Below are positions 54,859-64,000 of a stretch of 64,000 nucleotides of DNA, one piece after another. Origin of the DNA: an uncultured Carboxylicivirga sp. (lineage in GTDB: Bacteria > Bacteroidota > Bacteroidia > Bacteroidales > Marinilabiliaceae); contig NZ_OY764327.1 of NCBI RefSeq assembly GCF_963668385.1, positions 5,180,501 through 5,244,500 on the forward strand. The letters run 5' to 3'. The number at the start of each line of letters is the position of its first letter. Within the stretch, counting starts at the first letter, position 1. The position numbers and the translations under genes were made by a program. A model generated the notes under the pieces. It saw only the letters and a list, made by a program, of their open reading frames with translations. It was not told where the DNA came from and made no database searches.

Positions 54859-57800
54859 TTAACCTTGAATTTCTAACTCTGAATAAACGGGTTCCAATTC
54901 TTTAATATCCATTGCTTTCTCCTTCTTTTTTCCCTTTCTATTTTTTCTTTTCTTCCTTAGATCTCTTTTTTTACGAATTCCTTTCTCAAATAAAGGTAAT
55001 ATCATTACGATTGCCAGTAGTGAGAAAATAAGACCGCCAATGGTACCGGCAGCCAGGCTAAACCAAAAGGCTTCTTTTTTACCTCCTGATAAAAAGGGTA
55101 CTAATCCCAATACCGTTGATAAGATGGTTAAAATAATGGGGACTATCTTATTATTAAATGCTTTCAAATAACTTTTTATAGCACTCAGGTTTGGATATCG
55201 TTTTCGTATATTATTTAATTCATTAAGAATATAAAGGGCCGAGTTAACGGTTAACCCACTTAACAACAATAACGAAGCATACCCTCCCTGATCGAAGCCC
55301 AAATCAAACCAATAGAACGTTAAAAAGACACCAATAAAGGTTAAGGGTATCATCATTAATACTGCCAGGGGTTGCAACAACGATTCAAACACAATGGCAC
55401 AGATAAAAAAGATGATTCCGGCAATCAAAAGGAGTAGCCATAACTGAGTATGATCTTCTTCCTGATCATGCCAAAAACCTCCCTGGTAATATTGTTGTTT
55501 AATACGATATCCAATGGGCAGTTCCTGTTCTATCCTTTTTTCAACCTGACCAATGATGTATTTTTTTTGCCCTTGACTACCAATAAAGTTGAATTCGACC
55601 ACCATGGTATATTCCATGTTTTCTTTATTGATCAGATCCTGTTCCCGTTCCTTAGTAAAACTACCCAATTCATCTAACCGGGCAGTACGTGTTTGGCTAA
55701 CTTCAACCGGATAATTATTAATCTTCCAAAAATCAGGCACTGATGCTCGTTCTGGTGTTAGATAAACATATTGAGTACTATTATCCTTTGTAACAGACAT
55801 CACCCAGTCTTCATCATTTGATAATTCTCTTAAACCATTCAACATACGCCCCGTAGAAATTCCGGTTCGTCGCATTCTTTCCTGATCCAGTTCTAAAAAA
55901 TACTCCCGATGGATACTGTTACCGGAAGTGGAACGTCCATTAGTAAAGATTGAATTTTCTTCTACTCGCGGTATTTCTACCAGGTAATTTTTAATTTTTT
56001 GAGCATAATTTTTTAAACTCTCCAGATTATATCCATACAACTGAATACGGCTGTTACGATAAGCCTCATTTAATGAGTTATCGAATCCACGACCTACACC
56101 GGTTACGCTCCAGTCAGCACTACCTAGTTCTATTACCTTCGTTTCTAACTGAGATTTTAATGTATATGGAAACCCATCAAACTCAAATTCAGGTTTAAAT
56201 AATATATTGATGCTTGCCGATGAAGGGCTGCTTATCCTTGTTTCAAACTGTTCAATCTCATCATACTGTGCCAAAAAATTCTCCAGTTTATCGAAAATCG
56301 AGTTAGTTTGTTCCAAAGTACTACCATCATTCATGGTTGCCGACACGCTAATTGAAGTTCTTCTATTACTATTGCTTAATGCATTGTGCGTTACTTTATC
56401 GGTAAATAAGCGTAAGGTTCCTCCCAATGCAACATCTGTAATAGGTTTTATCTCTTCGGTATAAACCTGCGAACCAAGTGTGTTATTATACCATTTTATA
56501 TACCATTCTTCTCCTTTCAGATAGGATGGTAACTTATTTACAGGCAATCCAAAACACAAAATAGCTATCAGTAACAAAATACAACGAAAACGGGCAGTAA
56601 ATGCAATTGTATTTCCATACCAATGGGTTAATGTTAATTGGGTTCTATTTCTTTTAATGGTATTGCGCGATTTTCGTTTAACCAAGGGTAATTTATCGAT
56701 CAAAGCCGGTATAAAAAATAAGGATATCACCAACGATACGCCCAGGTTGATAATTATTACCCAGGCAAAATCGAGTAAGCGAAGCTGCATATCTTCATCC
56801 AGAAAAAACACCGCAATTAATGCTCCCATCGTAGTCAATGTTGCAGCTACAATGGCTCTAAACACTCCTATTCCTTTACCGTTACGCAAATGATCGGCCA
56901 TTACAATGGTGTTATCAATTAAAATTCCCAGCGAAATGGTAATACCTGCCAGCGAATACATATGTATCTCTATTTTAAGCCAGTAATAAAGTATAAAAGC
57001 AATTAAAATATTCGACACAATGCTAAGTGTAATTATCAACATGTACCGGCCGCTACGGCTGACTAACAGCACAAAAAACAGCAATATAAATAAGGATGAT
57101 AATATTCGAAAGATAATCTTACTCAGTTCTTCTTTGATCTGAACCGAACTATCGTAACTAATATTAATGCTATAGTCTTCCGGTAGTCTATTGCGCAACT
57201 GATTCACTTTAGCTTTCACCTGCTGCGCAGCCACCATCTGATTGGCTCTTGGCACACATCGTACCACAATATTAATGGTGTTCAATCCATTAATACGATA
57301 GTAGCTATCCGGCTCTCTCTCATGCTCAATGCTTTTGACTAAATTGGCTAAAGGAAACAGACGTTGTTCATGCTTAATAAGTATCATTTGTGGATCAAAC
57401 TTCTCTGTTGTCAGACCACTCAAAACCACGGGCATATGGGTTACATCACCCATAAACGATTGCTCTTGAACACTTCCCAGGTTATTATAAACAAAATACT
57501 CATGTATCTGCGAAATAATGGTACCCTCAGATAATCCTATGTTCTTTAATTTTTCTTTATCGAATAACAGGTCAATCTGCCGGGGAGAACTACCATAAAC
57601 ATTTACAGAATGTATATCCTGAATTTCGGCTATCTGAGAAACAATATATTCGTTGGCATAATCACCTATTTTACTTCGATTTCCCGGGCCATTAAAGGTA
57701 AACGTAAGTAAGGTTTCCACTTTTTCATTGTCTTCATCTGGGCGATTAACCCGAAGAGCCGGATAACTAACGTTTAATGGTAAAGTAGGATAGACCTGCC

Positions 57801-58131
57801 GAATTAAAGTTGATACCTCAAAACGAACCGCATCCATATCCTCATTTTTATCCATCTCCAAACTAATGGATCCACTACCACTACCCGTGCGTGACGATAA
57901 ACGTTGTACGCCTTCAATCCTCGATAATACGCCTTCCAGTTTTGAAGTTACCTCACTATCGATTACAACAGCATTGGCACCTCGCATACTATAACTTACC
58001 GTAATACCAGGTTTACTTTTACCCGGGTATAATCGTAGATTTAGCAAGGGCATTACAGCAAAACCTATAATTGACAAGACAATAAAGGTGGTGATAATGG
58101 TGAATGATGAAACAGACTTTTTAGATAACAT
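54859..58131 (-). CDS. RND efflux permease (first of the operon)
   Basis: 1090 aa, 12 predicted helices. TM4 reads SLGILIDNTIVMADH; the C-terminal half has LLLLSGLTVNSALYILNE, where the usual acidic relay residues are partly replaced. The C-terminus is a long, very basic tail (RKKRDLRKKRKNRKGKKKEK) with an acidic end. It resembles CusA/HAE-like permeases of Bacteroidota. Together with the 1022-aa permease it may form a heteromeric pump like MdtBC. Confidence 0.92.
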   Translation of the reverse strand: MLSKKSVSSFTIITTFIVLSIIGFAVMPLLNLRLYPGKSKPGITVSYSMRGANAVVIDSEVTSKLEGVLSRIEGVQRLSSRTGSGSGSISLEMDKNEDMDAVRFEVSTLIRQVYPTLPLNVSYPALRVNRPDEDNEKVETLLTFTFNGPGNRSKIGDYANEYIVSQIAEIQDIHSVNVYGSSPRQIDLLFDKEKLKNIGLSEGTIISQIHEYFVYNNLGSVQEQSFMGDVTHMPVVLSGLTTEKFDPQMILIKHEQRLFPLANLVKSIEHEREPDSYYRINGLNTINIVVRCVPRANQMVAAQQVKAKVNQLRNRLPEDYSINISYDSSVQIKEELSKIIFRILSSLFILLFFVLLVSRSGRYMLIITLSIVSNILIAFILYYWLKIEIHMYSLAGITISLGILIDNTIVMADHLRNGKGIGVFRAIVAATLTTMGALIAVFFLDEDMQLRLLDFAWVIIINLGVSLVISLFFIPALIDKLPLVKRKSRNTIKRNRTQLTLTHWYGNTIAFTARFRCILLLIAILCFGLPVNKLPSYLKGEEWYIKWYNNTLGSQVYTEEIKPITDVALGGTLRLFTDKVTHNALSNSNRRTSISVSATMNDGSTLEQTNSIFDKLENFLAQYDEIEQFETRISSPSSASINILFKPEFEFDGFPYTLKSQLETKVIELGSADWSVTGVGRGFDNSLNEAYRNSRIQLYGYNLESLKNYAQKIKNYLVEIPRVEENSIFTNGRSTSGNSIHREYFLELDQERMRRTGISTGRMLNGLRELSNDEDWVMSVTKDNSTQYVYLTPERASVPDFWKINNYPVEVSQTRTARLDELGSFTKEREQDLINKENMEYTMVVEFNFIGSQGQKKYIIGQVEKRIEQELPIGYRIKQQYYQGGFWHDQEEDHTQLWLLLLIAGIIFFICAIVFESLLQPLAVLMMIPLTFIGVFLTFYWFDLGFDQGGYASLLLLSGLTVNSALYILNELNNIRKRYPNLSAIKSYLKAFNNKIVPIILTILSTVLGLVPFLSGGKKEAFWFSLAAGTIGGLIFSLLAIVMILPLFEKGIRKKRDLRKKRKNRKGKKKEKAMDIKELEPVYSELEIQG

Positions 58132-58164
58132 ATAACTTTATTACCATGTTGATAGAAATATTTA

Positions 58165-58764
58165 TCATTTACTAAAATATCTCGCTTTTATAATATTTAA
58201 ATATGTATCAGTTAGTTCAGGCATAGATTTTTCAGGAACAAAAAATTGTTTGACAACTAAGGTACTATCCAAAATAAACATATAAGGAATATTTATCTTC
58301 TCCATTGGTATGCCTAAGATATCTTCTTTTAAAGACATATATGGCATTTTTCCAAACATATTTTCAGTTATTCTTCCATTAACAGAATCATACATAAACA
58401 CTATTTTAGTATTATCCTTATAATTAGGAAAAATATCCTTTATTTTTTCTAATACAGAATTAACACACATTGAACAATTAAACAATGAAAACCTAAAAAT
58501 TAGGCAAGTATGATTACAACATAACTCGGATAAAAAGATTGTATCATTATAAAATAGAAGTTTATTATTCTTAACCTTTAAGTCTTCTTTCAAATAAATG
58601 TTCCTCACTAATGCATTATTTATATTGTCAACAGTTACTTTTTTTGTTGCAAATTTCGATATTTCATTAGTCTTTAATTGATACATTATAAAAAATAGGT
58701 TTATTACTAAAAAAACAATTAGTACAAAACAAACTACTGAACAAATGCTTCTTTTAAATTGCAT
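58165..58764 (-). CDS. Membrane-anchored CxxC thiol protein, copy 2
   Basis: 199 aa from ATG at 58764 (a GTG 27 bp upstream is less likely because it precedes an intact leader). One N-terminal membrane helix, then a thioredoxin-like domain with C-S-M-C in FNCSMCVNSVLEKI and a shared C-terminal pattern, FVPEKSMPELTDTYL. Paralog of the gene at 62835-63455. It lies between a beta-propeller gene and the export operon. Probably a periplasmic redox or peptide-handling protein; the partner is unknown. Confidence 0.75.
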   Translation of the reverse strand: MQFKRSICSVVCFVLIVFLVINLFFIMYQLKTNEISKFATKKVTVDNINNALVRNIYLKEDLKVKNNKLLFYNDTIFLSELCCNHTCLIFRFSLFNCSMCVNSVLEKIKDIFPNYKDNTKIVFMYDSVNGRITENMFGKMPYMSLKEDILGIPMEKINIPYMFILDSTLVVKQFFVPEKSMPELTDTYLNIIKARYFSK

Positions 58765-58775
58765 ATTAATATTAA

Positions 58776-59862
58776 TTAGTTTAATGTACACATGAAAATT
58801 ATAGGATTATCATTTATTTTATGTCTCTTTATCAATTCTAGCAAACTACTATCGAAAATATTCATTTGACAAGCTTCTGAAAAACCGTCAGCTAAACATA
58901 TATACAATTCATTTTTATTTAAATAAAAATTCGAACCAGTAAGGATTTGGCCCCATAATCCTGAAAGTAGTTTATAAGTTTCATTTCTTTTATTGTATAT
59001 TAAAGCGCAACATTCTCCTTTATGCCTAAATGATCGAACAATAAATAAATCATTCTCACTATATCCAAAAAAAATATATCTTAGTAGTCATTAACTCTTT
59101 CATAAAACTAACTATATCAACTGCTTTTTTAAGTTTCGAAATTTTACTAAGAAATGAAGGATCATTCCAATCAATTTGATCCTCTCCGAAATCAAAGCTG
59201 TAAGCAGGTGTAAATCCATCATTATCAACAGTTGATATATATGAACATCCAATATTTGAATATAAATAACTGGATTGAGAACCATTTTTAAAGGATCCAA
59301 TACCACTTAAATATTCATATTCTGTATGTACCTCAGGATAAAGTTCTTGCTTTTTTAATATTCTATTATTGGTTAGCGAATAAATATATCCAATTGAATT
59401 TTTGATACTGCTTATACATGAAATTTTATCGGAGTCAATACGAGAAATATTATGCAAGAATAAACCTGTTTCTCTTTGTATATTTTTTCGCATAACTAAT
59501 TGTTTATTGAGACTATACACTCTATATGTGCGAGCATCAGTAGTCTCAATATTTCCATTATTTTCATTTATATAAAAGTCACATATATCCAAATATTCAT
59601 CTGCCCCTTTTCCTATTTTATCCAGACAACTAACAAAATCCCCACTTTTATTAAACCATAATATTTTTCTTTGCCCTCTATCTAAAATAAATAATAATTC
59701 TTTATATACTTGTATCATATCTGCTTGTCCAATAAGAGATGAATCGTTTGTTTCTAATTGTATAGCAGAACAACTATCAAATAAATCATTTGTTGTGTAT
59801 TCTTTAACCTTATCCATATTGATATGAATTGTGTTAATACTATTATTTTCATTGTTAATCAT
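58776..59862 (-). pseudogene. 6-bladed beta-propeller protein, truncated and frameshifted
   Basis: The frame from ATG 59862 shows propeller motifs (LFILDRGQRKILWFNKSG, DKIGKGADEYLDICDF) but no signal peptide; the IS4 end lies 4 bp upstream, so the lipoprotein leader has been lost. At an 8-base T-run (59067-59074) frame 0 stops as IYFFWI, while a one-base shift continues IYFFGYSENDLFIVRSF to a stop at 58776. Normally an outer-surface lipoprotein of unknown role. The frameshift could be a sequencing error; the truncation is certain. Confidence 0.8.
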
Positions 59863-59865
59863 TGT

Positions 59866-61257
59866 TGTCCGGTAAAGCGGAATAGCTTTAATTTTATCGA
59901 TATAAGTGCCTGATATACAAATCGGGCATTTTTAGTTTCGAAAAGTAAGCCCCTTAAATTTTTGGGAATAGCGAATTCTGATACTTGTTTTTATCTTCTT
60001 TAATCAATACCAGCCAGCTTTTTTCAGGATTTTCTAAGAAGGCATATATATTGATATAATTCATTAATTGTTGCCTGATAATAGAAACCATATTCGAGAA
60101 CGCCCAATTACGCTTCAACTTACTTTTTACAAGGGCAATAAGCAGGTTTGCTAACATTGCTGCCCATATCTGAATTTCAATTGCGTTTTCATTATCGCCA
60201 AGAAAATACTTTAATGGAAAATTTTGTTTGAGTTGCTTAAATAGCAGCTCTATTTGCCAGCGCTTCTTGTAGATGTATGCAATTGTTTCTGCAGCAAGTT
60301 CCATGTTATTGGTGATAAACTCAAACACTCGCGCATTTTCATTATCCCAGTATGCAATACGTCTTGCTTTATGTTCCTTTGTTTTGTTACTACCATAAAG
60401 AAGCACGATTTCTTCATCTTTTAGTACACCGGAATCTGCATCATCTGGTATATCAAACTCTTGCCTGGCTTTATAAAGAGCGTTGTCTTTTAATCGGGTA
60501 ACATACCAAATTGACTTATCGCTAAACGCCTCATAGCGGGCATAATCAACATAGCCTTTGTCAAAGGTTATGATTGAACCGGACGGCAAATGCATTGCCT
60601 CTGCTAAAAACAGATGGTCGTGTTTGGCAGCTTCGCTATACCGGATTAAACAAGGTACGTTCTCGTCTGCTTTTATCAGTGTATGAGCCTTGATGCCGCC
60701 TTTCTTTTTGCCATTTTTAGGATTGCGTCCAACTCCTTTCAAAATATCCTTGAACAAGGAAATAGTTGACGAATCCATGATATACAATCGCTTGAGTTCT
60801 TTCTCTTGCAGCCGGCTGTCCGCTAAACTGGAAGCATATTTTCTGTAGACAGACATGTAAATATCTTCGAAGACCTTGCTAGTTCGGCGTTTATTAGCCT
60901 CTGAAAAAGTACTGCGTTTTACCAGATAACTTAATCCTAAATGGGATAATTTATGCGCATTAGCAAGTAAACCAAGAATAACCTCGCGTATCGAGGAGTA
61001 ACCTTCTAATGCAACAAATAACATCACAACCAAATGGTTATAGGTCGTAAACTTCTTTACATACCGTTCGCTGCCGTGTTGTTTCGCTATTTTTCTAATC
61101 TCACTCTTGTCAATGAACGTTAACAGCTGATTAAATATAGGCTGTCCGCTAAAAATTGTACTTTTACCCATGTCTTACTTTTTTGTTGTGGTAAACTAAA
61201 AGTAGACATATCGGGCAGTTCTTTAAAATGTTCTGCCCGGTAAATTTTTACCGGACA
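59866..61257 (-). mobile_element. IS4-family insertion sequence
   Basis: Perfect 11-bp terminal inverted repeats TGTCCGGTAAA (59866-59876) and TTTACCGGACA (61247-61257) enclose one transposase gene. No target duplication is evident in the flanks, so the two ends may not derive from one insertion event; deletion or recombination beside the IS66 remnant is likely. Confidence 0.85.
59954..61171 (-). CDS. IS4-family transposase
   Basis: 405 aa, apparently intact. An N-terminal DUF4372-type domain (FNQLLTFIDKSEIRKIAKQH) is followed by a DDE core: first Asp in YIMDSSTISLF, second in ITFDKGYVDYAR, Glu in KKRWQIELLFKQLKQNF, the Y-R-E-K signature of IS4 elements. It catalyses cut-and-paste transposition of the element around it. 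Confidence 0.93.
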   Translation of the reverse strand: MGKSTIFSGQPIFNQLLTFIDKSEIRKIAKQHGSERYVKKFTTYNHLVVMLFVALEGYSSIREVILGLLANAHKLSHLGLSYLVKRSTFSEANKRRTSKVFEDIYMSVYRKYASSLADSRLQEKELKRLYIMDSSTISLFKDILKGVGRNPKNGKKKGGIKAHTLIKADENVPCLIRYSEAAKHDHLFLAEAMHLPSGSIITFDKGYVDYARYEAFSDKSIWYVTRLKDNALYKARQEFDIPDDADSGVLKDEEIVLLYGSNKTKEHKARRIAYWDNENARVFEFITNNMELAAETIAYIYKKRWQIELLFKQLKQNFPLKYFLGDNENAIEIQIWAAMLANLLIALVKSKLKRNWAFSNMVSIIRQQLMNYINIYAFLENPEKSWLVLIKEDKNKYQNSLFPKI

Positions 61258-61380
61258 CTAGTGTTTTTTTTTCAAAAACGTAATTTTTTCAGAAAAATGT
61301 GGATAAATACAAGTCAGAATGTTTATAACCCTTTGACATAACAGCGTTCAGTGATGATGTAAAACCGGATCTTTGCAATC

Positions 61381-62796
61381 ATGATAAAACGCGAAACTCT
61401 TGAACCGCTAAGCAAGGATCAGATTATTGATCTTTTTGTTGAATTTAGCAACAAAGTAGAACAAACACTTCATGAAATGAAAGAGGATATTCGCGTATTA
61501 AAGGAAGAGAACCAACGTTTATAGTCTCAAAACAGCCGTAATAGTTCTCGTCCACCCTCACAAGATTTCGGTCGTGCCCCACGACAAAAAAGCCTCCGTC
61601 AACCTAGCAAAAAGAAAGCAGGAGGTCAAAAGGGGCACAAGGGAACAACACTTTTTCAATCACTTAACCCGGATCACATTATTGAGCACAAACCAGATGT
61701 GTATTGTCCAGGTTGTGGCAGGATACATCCAGTAGATGCGTTTAAACTTCAATCCAAGAGACAAGTTGTTGATATTCCTCCAATCCAGACTACAGTAACC
61801 GAACATCAGGTTTATCAGGTAAAGTGTACTTGTGGGTGTTTGTCTACTGGTGAATATCCTGCCGGAGTAACTGCTCCTGTTCAATATGGCAACCGACTGA
61901 CTTCTTTCGTCAGTTATCTTAGTACTCGCCAATACATTCCTTTTGGTCGTTTGCCGGAATTATTAAAATGTATTTGTAATGTTTCACTTAGCGAAGGCAC
62001 CATCTTTAATATGCTTAACCGTGTTGCCGATAGCTTACTGCCTGTTTATGAAGGAATCAAGCAGAATGTAGCTAAAGCAACAGTTATTGGTAGTGATGAA
62101 TCAGGCGTAAAGGTTAACAACAATAACTATTGGACTTGGACATGGCAATCTTCAACAGAAACATTTATCACCATCGCACCAAGCCGTGGCTATGTAACTA
62201 TTGATAATGAATTTCCTGATGGATTTCCAGGAGCAGTGCTAGTTAGTGACTCATTAAGTGCACAGCTTAAAACACCTGCATTGTTACATCAGTTGTGTTT
62301 GGCTCACTTAATGCGCGAACTCAATGCCTTTATCGAGATATCTGACAGTCAATGGGCTAGATTGCTGAAAACGGTATTTGAAAAATCCATTGAACTCAAA
62401 AAGACCTTGACTCCCGATCAATATGATAAACCACTAGCAGAACGCAGCCTCATTGAACATGCACTTGATGAACTCTTAAAATGTCCGTTTCAGGAAAATA
62501 TACCAAAGTTAGCTGCATTTCAAAAACGCTTAATAAAATGGAGAGATGCTGTTTTTACATTCTTATATCACCCTGATGTACCATTTGACAACAATGGTTC
62601 TGAACGGGCTATCCGGAATATCAAAGTCAAACAAAAAGTCTCTGGTGGCTTCAGATCCGACAGAGGTGCCTCTATTTTTGCAATTATCAGATCAACGATT
62701 GATACTTGGATTAAGCGATCCGCTAATATATTTGAAATGCTAAGATTTTCAATTGAATTGGCTGAGCATAAGTCACAATTTTATTCCCTTAAGTAA
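61381..62796 (+). pseudogene. IS66-type transposase (TnpC) with in-frame amber stop
   Basis: From ATG 61381 the frame reads LKEENQRL, then TAG at 61522-61524, then SQNSRNSSRPPSQD and onward without further interruption to 62796 (471 codons). CAG to TAG is a one-base change and Gln is usual at that point. Zinc-binding CPGCGR and CTCGCLS and the DDE core SDESGVKV, SDSLSA, NGSERAIRNIKVKQK are intact. tnpA and tnpB are absent, as in some IS66 subgroups. The downstream part could still be made from an internal start (61699). Confidence 0.88.
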
Positions 62797-62834
62797 CCCT
62801 GTGTTTTGTTGACACAACACAACCTGAGTTGTTA

Positions 62835-63455
62835 CTAAAAATATCTTGTTTTTATAGATTCTAAGTATTCTTTAGTAAGATTAGGCGAAGCTTTGTCTGG
62901 CACAAAAACACTTAACACTCTTAAATTATGATCAACTACTAAATAGTAAGGAAAATTCAACTCCTCAACAGGAATATTCAGACTGGAAGTATTATATACA
63001 TTTGTATTTTGAATTTCATATGTCTGTATATCCATTTTAAACAACCTCACATTCCTGGTTTGATCAAGGTAAATTATATTTTTTTTTTCAATGCTATTTA
63101 CCCAATTAGATAACATTTTTATTGAATACTTAACACAACTCTCACAATCACTCCTGGAAAAGCGACAAATGAGGGTATTTGAATTTTTATTTTTGAGTAT
63201 TACTTTAATTGAACTTTTATTGTTGAGGGAATCATGAATCACATTATTTTGAAGAAAAAGATTGCAATTAGATAATGTTACGATAGAATTTATTCGGTAA
63301 GTTTCAAGATTTTTTTCTTTAATGGTCTCTCTCGTTATGTTTTGAAATTTACATTGTGTTACTTTTTTTTTTAATTTCGAGTATTTTACCAATATAAAAA
63401 CATTAAAAAAAATAAAACTTATTAATATACCCAATTGAAAAAAACGACCTTTCAT
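62835..63455 (-). CDS. Membrane-anchored CxxC thiol protein, copy 1
   Basis: 206 aa. One N-terminal helix (LGILISFIFFNVFILV), then a thioredoxin-like domain with C-E-S-C in SDCESCVKYSI and a C-terminal FVPDKASPNLTKEYL, closely parallel to the copy at 58165. It is 2 bp after the beta-propeller gene, so the pair is one transcript. The IS66 gene ends 38 bp from its 3' end. Function is unknown. Confidence 0.77.
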   Translation of the reverse strand: MKGRFFQLGILISFIFFNVFILVKYSKLKKKVTQCKFQNITRETIKEKNLETYRINSIVTLSNCNLFLQNNVIHDSLNNKSSIKVILKNKNSNTLICRFSRSDCESCVKYSIKMLSNWVNSIEKKNIIYLDQTRNVRLFKMDIQTYEIQNTNVYNTSSLNIPVEELNFPYYLVVDHNLRVLSVFVPDKASPNLTKEYLESIKTRYF

Positions 63456-63457
63456 TT

Positions 63458-64000
63458 TCAGAATTTTTTTAATTTGAATAGTACTACAACTGGATTATCT
63501 TCAACAGTGAGATCTTTTATTTTCTCTTTGTCTGATTTAGAAATTATTGTACTTTTAGTTGCAAATAAATCATTATTACTAGGCAAATACCAAGAAATAA
63601 AATAGTCTCGATCAAAAGAAATAGGAAATGCAATTGGCGGAATTTCATTTATATCATAATTAGCTTGTGTGCCTCCAATTAAATTTCCAGATTCTTTATC
63701 TCTATATATAACTGTTGTTGCACCTACATGCCAATTATGTAGAAAAAATACTTGATGATTTTTTACATCTATGTATCTACCTAGGAAAAAATAATAATCA
63801 TTTTCCTTTGCATTCTCATTAAAATTTTTCCATTTACCTACAGTATTAGCAAACGGCATCTTCTTATTACTATAGTCAAGGAGATATCTTGCTTTCAATT
63901 GATTGAAATCACTATCGTATGTATAAATGGTATCTATGAATTTCTGTGTTATGTAAATTGAATCATTATTTTTATAAAGATAACTTTTGTTTTCAAGATT
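63458..64000 (-). CDS. 6-bladed beta-propeller protein, C-terminal part (runs off window)
   Basis: The frame is open to the window end; the TTG at 63898 is not a credible start, since upstream codons still read as propeller (SIYITQKFIDTIYTYDSDFN). Visible blades include YYFFLGRYIDVKNHQVFFL and the C-terminal NPVVVLFKLKKF typical of Bacteroidota 6-bladed propeller lipoproteins. It pairs with the CxxC protein that follows, as does the damaged copy at 58776-59862. Confidence 0.8.
   Translation of the reverse strand, partial: NLENKSYLYKNNDSIYITQKFIDTIYTYDSDFNQLKARYLLDYSNKKMPFANTVGKWKNFNENAKENDYYFFLGRYIDVKNHQVFFLHNWHVGATTVIYRDKESGNLIGGTQANYDINEIPPIAFPISFDRDYFISWYLPSNNDLFATKSTIISKSDKEKIKDLTVEDNPVVVLFKLKKF

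Overview
The window looks like an AT-rich Bacteroidota chromosome, probably a marine Bacteroidales/Marinilabiliales-type organism. This is inferred from gene families (6-bladed beta-propeller/thiol pairs, YxxG-type tyrosine recombinases, Pr6Pr and GH108 proteins), from TAnnTTTG-type -7 boxes, and from the scarcity of Shine-Dalgarno sequences. No rRNA, tRNA, tmRNA or CRISPR array was recognised.

Region 1 (1-16.2 kb) is ordinary chromosome. It holds a truncated sensor kinase with its OmpR-type regulator, a NudC-type Nudix hydrolase, a GNAT enzyme, a GT39-like glycosyltransferase, and a secreted Hint-domain protein next to a large MORN-type repeat protein. Small membrane proteins, two paralogous class-C beta-lactamase-fold hydrolases, a CPBP protease, an oxidoreductase, a thioredoxin and a Crp/Fnr regulator follow. 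Two transcription units here share a 24-bp upstream element at the same distance from a TAnnTTTG-like box (11615 and 13087).

Region 2 (16.2-23.3 kb) is accessory. A 1-kb stretch without a convincing gene is packed with hairpins and repeats. Three minus-strand genes follow, separated by structured spacers. The last is a 1045-residue STAND-type ATPase ending in a phosphoribosyltransferase-like domain. It is tightly bracketed by a 14-bp inverted repeat and has an attC-like fold upstream. It is the best candidate for an anti-phage conflict gene.

Region 3 (about 23.2-49.0 kb) is an integrated element with two opposed halves. The minus-strand operon (37.6-24.8 kb) runs from a tail-fibre-like repeat protein through a membrane protein, a fused N6/C5 DNA methyltransferase, a giant strawberry-notch-type helicase, an LPD1-like metallopeptidase polyvalent protein, a Lys-rich basic protein, a RecA-like ATPase and a membrane coiled-coil protein to a holin and a GH108 endolysin. 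The endolysin 3' end needs a -1 frameshift at a classic A AAA AAG heptamer. The plus-strand half (37.8-47.5 kb) has two tandem tyrosine recombinases, an unknown protein, an excisionase-like HTH protein, small acidic proteins, a coiled-coil protein, a CHC2/Toprim primase-helicase, repeat arrays that could be origins or operators, and HU. I see no terminase, portal, capsid, relaxase or conjugation gene, so the element combines phage lysis and polyvalent proteins with an IME-like replication and integration module. Three of the polyvalent proteins share a basic peptide, LRAKAI-x-IKQKQ. A degenerate IS5-like element sits exactly at the HU stop codon and has separated HU from its terminator.

Region 4 (49.1-64 kb) is a minus-strand export operon (RND permease, HlyD-type adaptor, TolC-type channel, second RND permease). 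It is preceded by two copies of a two-gene module (6-bladed beta-propeller plus membrane-anchored CxxC protein). The copy next to the operon is damaged: an IS4-family element removed its signal peptide and a homopolymer frameshift breaks its 3' part. An IS66-type transposase gene with an in-frame amber stop lies between the two modules.
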